64,000 bases of DNA from Gorillibacterium timonense. Its GTDB lineage: Bacteria > Bacillota > Bacilli > Paenibacillales > NBRC-103111. Position numbers and translations under genes: made by a program. Location: the NCBI RefSeq assembly GCF_001457415.1, contig NZ_LN881723.1, positions 901,246 through 965,245 on the forward strand. Reading direction: 5' to 3'. The notes beneath the pieces are model-generated. The model was not told the DNA's origin and searched no databases. It saw nothing but the letters and a program-made list of their open reading frames with translations. How positions within the stretch are numbered: position 1 is the stretch's first letter; every line of letters starts with the position of its first letter. Of the stretch, positions 62,683 through 64,000 are shown one piece after another.

Positions 62683-63665
62683 AGAACAAGAATTCGGAAC
62701 AAAACGGAAAGCGGTTCTCGAATCTCTTACCGAGAGAATCGGAGGCTTCGAACACAGCCGAGGGAAGCTCGGCAGCAACGACCAAGCTTCTCTATGCGTT
62801 AAGCGAGCAGATTGAATTGGAAACGAGCCGGCTGCTGGACGAAGAAGGGGTCATGACTGGGAGAGTCGACAGCCTTTTGAAGGGCCGAGAGGAAACCGGG
62901 CAGCAAATCCATGAGGTTCAAGGCCATCTCGAAATTCTTTCCCAGAGCAGCAACCAGACGACCGCCTACATCAGTCAGGTGATCGACAGCTTTGAAGAAA
63001 CGACGGTCAAGGCCAGCCAGGCCAAGCGCGAGAACGAAATCATTGCAGCTCAGATCAACGAAGTATCGGGCATGTTTCATGCGTTCATGGACGTGTTTAA
63101 AGAATTGGTCGACCATTACCAGCAGATCGACGGATTCGCCTCCATCATCTCGGGGGTTGCCAAACAGACCCAAATGCTTTCCCTGAACGCTTCCATCGAA
63201 GCGGCTCGCGCTGGAGAGCATGGCAAGGGCTTCGCCGTCGTCGCCGAGGAAATCAAGAAGCTGGCCGATATGACGAAGCACAACGCAGCAGACATCATCG
63301 GCTCGCTTGGCAAGATGACGGGAGCGATCGCGCGACTGGAGCAATCCTCGACCTCCGGACTGACGATGGTGGAAGGAGCGAACCATTTGGTCGGCGGGTC
63401 GGCCAAATGGATGGATGCGATCCTCCATTCGCAGAAGGAAGCCAACCTGCTGCTCGGACACGTTCGGGATTCCCAGAACCGAAACCTGGACGAAATCGCC
63501 GGCATTCATGCCAAAATGGAGGAATTGACCGTTCGCTCGAATCAGAACAGCGATCAGTTCGAGGTGCTGATGCGGAGTGTTCAGAACAAGGCGGACAGCT
63601 ACCTGAATCTTCTTCATCATCTGCAGCAGATCCGCGAGCTGCGCGATCAGGGAGAACAAGCGTAA
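62670..63665 (+). CDS. Soluble methyl-accepting chemotaxis-type protein
   Basis: A 331-residue protein without membrane helix. The conserved hairpin of MCP signalling domains is clear: [20 protein letters not shown] and [15 protein letters not shown] (about 170-205), flanked by long coiled coils. It lacks an input domain, which the coupled FIST protein probably supplies; output would go to CheA/CheW. GGAG precedes ATG 62670, which lies inside the end of the FIST gene; the frame is open farther upstream but has no better start. Confidence 0.9.
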   Translation: MFGVKNKNSEQNGKRFSNLLPRESEASNTAEGSSAATTKLLYALSEQIELETSRLLDEEGVMTGRVDSLLKGREETGQQIHEVQGHLEILSQSSNQTTAYISQVIDSFEETTVKASQAKRENEIIAAQINEVSGMFHAFMDVFKELVDHYQQIDGFASIISGVAKQTQMLSLNASIEAARAGEHGKGFAVVAEEIKKLADMTKHNAADIIGSLGKMTGAIARLEQSSTSGLTMVEGANHLVGGSAKWMDAILHSQKEANLLLGHVRDSQNRNLDEIAGIHAKMEELTVRSNQNSDQFEVLMRSVQNKADSYLNLLHHLQQIRELRDQGEQA

Positions 63666-63696
63666 CGGAACCGATTCTTGGTTATGATGCAACCAA

Positions 63697-63743
63697 ACAA
63701 AGCTTCCTCAGCCGGGTATTGTCCGGATTTGAGGAAGCTTTGT
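63697..63743. terminator. Bidirectional terminator after the FIST/MCP pair
   Basis: ACAAAGCTTCCTCA pairs perfectly with TGAGGAAGCTTTGT (14 bp). T-rich sequence follows on both strands, serving the FIST/MCP unit and the - strand gene at the right edge. Confidence 0.85.
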
Positions 63744-63832
63744 TATGACTCCTAGTGAAAATCCGTGCTTAACTCTTGCGAGGAGCAGCTTCGGATACTA
63801 CCTTCTACGATGAGCCTCTTTTATTCATCTCT

Positions 63833-64000
63833 TCATTCCTGCGAACGCGCAATGCCGCGCTTGTTGCTGCCGCTTAAGGTGACCACCTGTACGAAAGGAC
63901 GGATGCGCTCCATCAATCTCCGTCCGCGCGATTCGTCCTCTCCGTCGCGGTTCGTAAAGCTGAAGTGGCGCTCCAGCGTGTCCAGGTCGTGGTTGGAGGT
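63833..64000 (-). CDS. Unidentified protein, C-terminal 55 residues only
   Basis: A - strand frame enters from the right edge and ends at a TGA (63833-63835). The visible part (from TSNHDLDTLERHFSF through RGRRLMERIRPFVQVV to KRGIARSQE) is charged and globular-looking, GC-rich in the codon pattern of the neighbours, and is followed by a terminator at 63697-63743. The family cannot be told from this piece. Confidence 0.6.
   Translation of the reverse strand, partial: TSNHDLDTLERHFSFTNRDGEDESRGRRLMERIRPFVQVVTLSGSNKRGIARSQE

Overview
The window looks like chromosome of a Paenibacillus or close relative (Bacillota, Paenibacillaceae). Evidence: mid-range GC with strong AGGAGG-type ribosome binding sites, a Bacillus-type sdhCAB operon, ktr-type potassium transport genes, YesM/YesN two-component pairs beside carbohydrate ABC transporters, LplB/LplC-type permeases with very large solute-binding lipoproteins, and a Bacillus-type c-di-AMP (ydaO) riboswitch. 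No prophage, CRISPR array or intact insertion sequence was seen.

Layout. 244-3888 (-): a three-gene operon (KamA-family radical SAM enzyme, SDR, AMP-forming ligase) behind a sigma-A promoter, a ydaO/c-di-AMP riboswitch and a UUCG-loop terminator (4040-4253). Initiator tRNA-fMet lies just upstream. 4393-5700: an AT-rich patch with a VOC protein, then a Nudix hydrolase. 5860-14885 (-): a surface-adhesin locus: double-kinase hybrid sensor, BTAD-type response regulator, sortase and a 1294-residue LPQTG adhesin with a nested SPST repeat. 15044-17017: a small secreted protein and an MFS transporter. 17186-24065 (-): a sugar ABC system (SBP, two permeases) with a YesM/YesN pair; a 69-bp regulatory module is duplicated in front of the permease and SBP genes.

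24337-35791: a hemicellulose/mannan locus: Lpl-type ABC importer, two paralogous cupin-AraC regulators, a Gfo/Idh/MocA oxidoreductase, two GH43 enzymes and a GH26 mannanase-like enzyme. A perfect cre site and GTTACCGATAAC operators lie in the control region. 35847-40001: TetR regulator plus oleate hydratase, then an SDR/LysR divergent pair. 40245-42437: HelD. 42737-47327: sdhCAB with a divergent LysR gene. 47559-51043: an SH3-like lipoprotein and a two-gene ABC exporter. 51464-51952: a truncated methyltransferase. 52076-54149: ktr potassium transporter genes behind a leader with an intrinsic terminator. 54646-58979: CPBP protease, uvrC (with a large acidic insertion, overlapping the CPBP gene tail to tail) and thioredoxin. 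59210-64000: a hypothetical protein, an MFS exporter, a FIST/soluble-MCP pair and an unidentified gene cut by the window edge.

The best candidate for an undescribed system is the riboswitch-controlled KamA/SDR/ligase operon. c-di-AMP riboswitches mostly control osmolyte, potassium and cell-wall genes, and aminomutases of this family make beta-amino acids, some of which are compatible solutes. The substrate-recognition positions of this KamA look unlike a lysine enzyme. A second candidate is the unidentified attenuator-like leader in front of the ktr genes.
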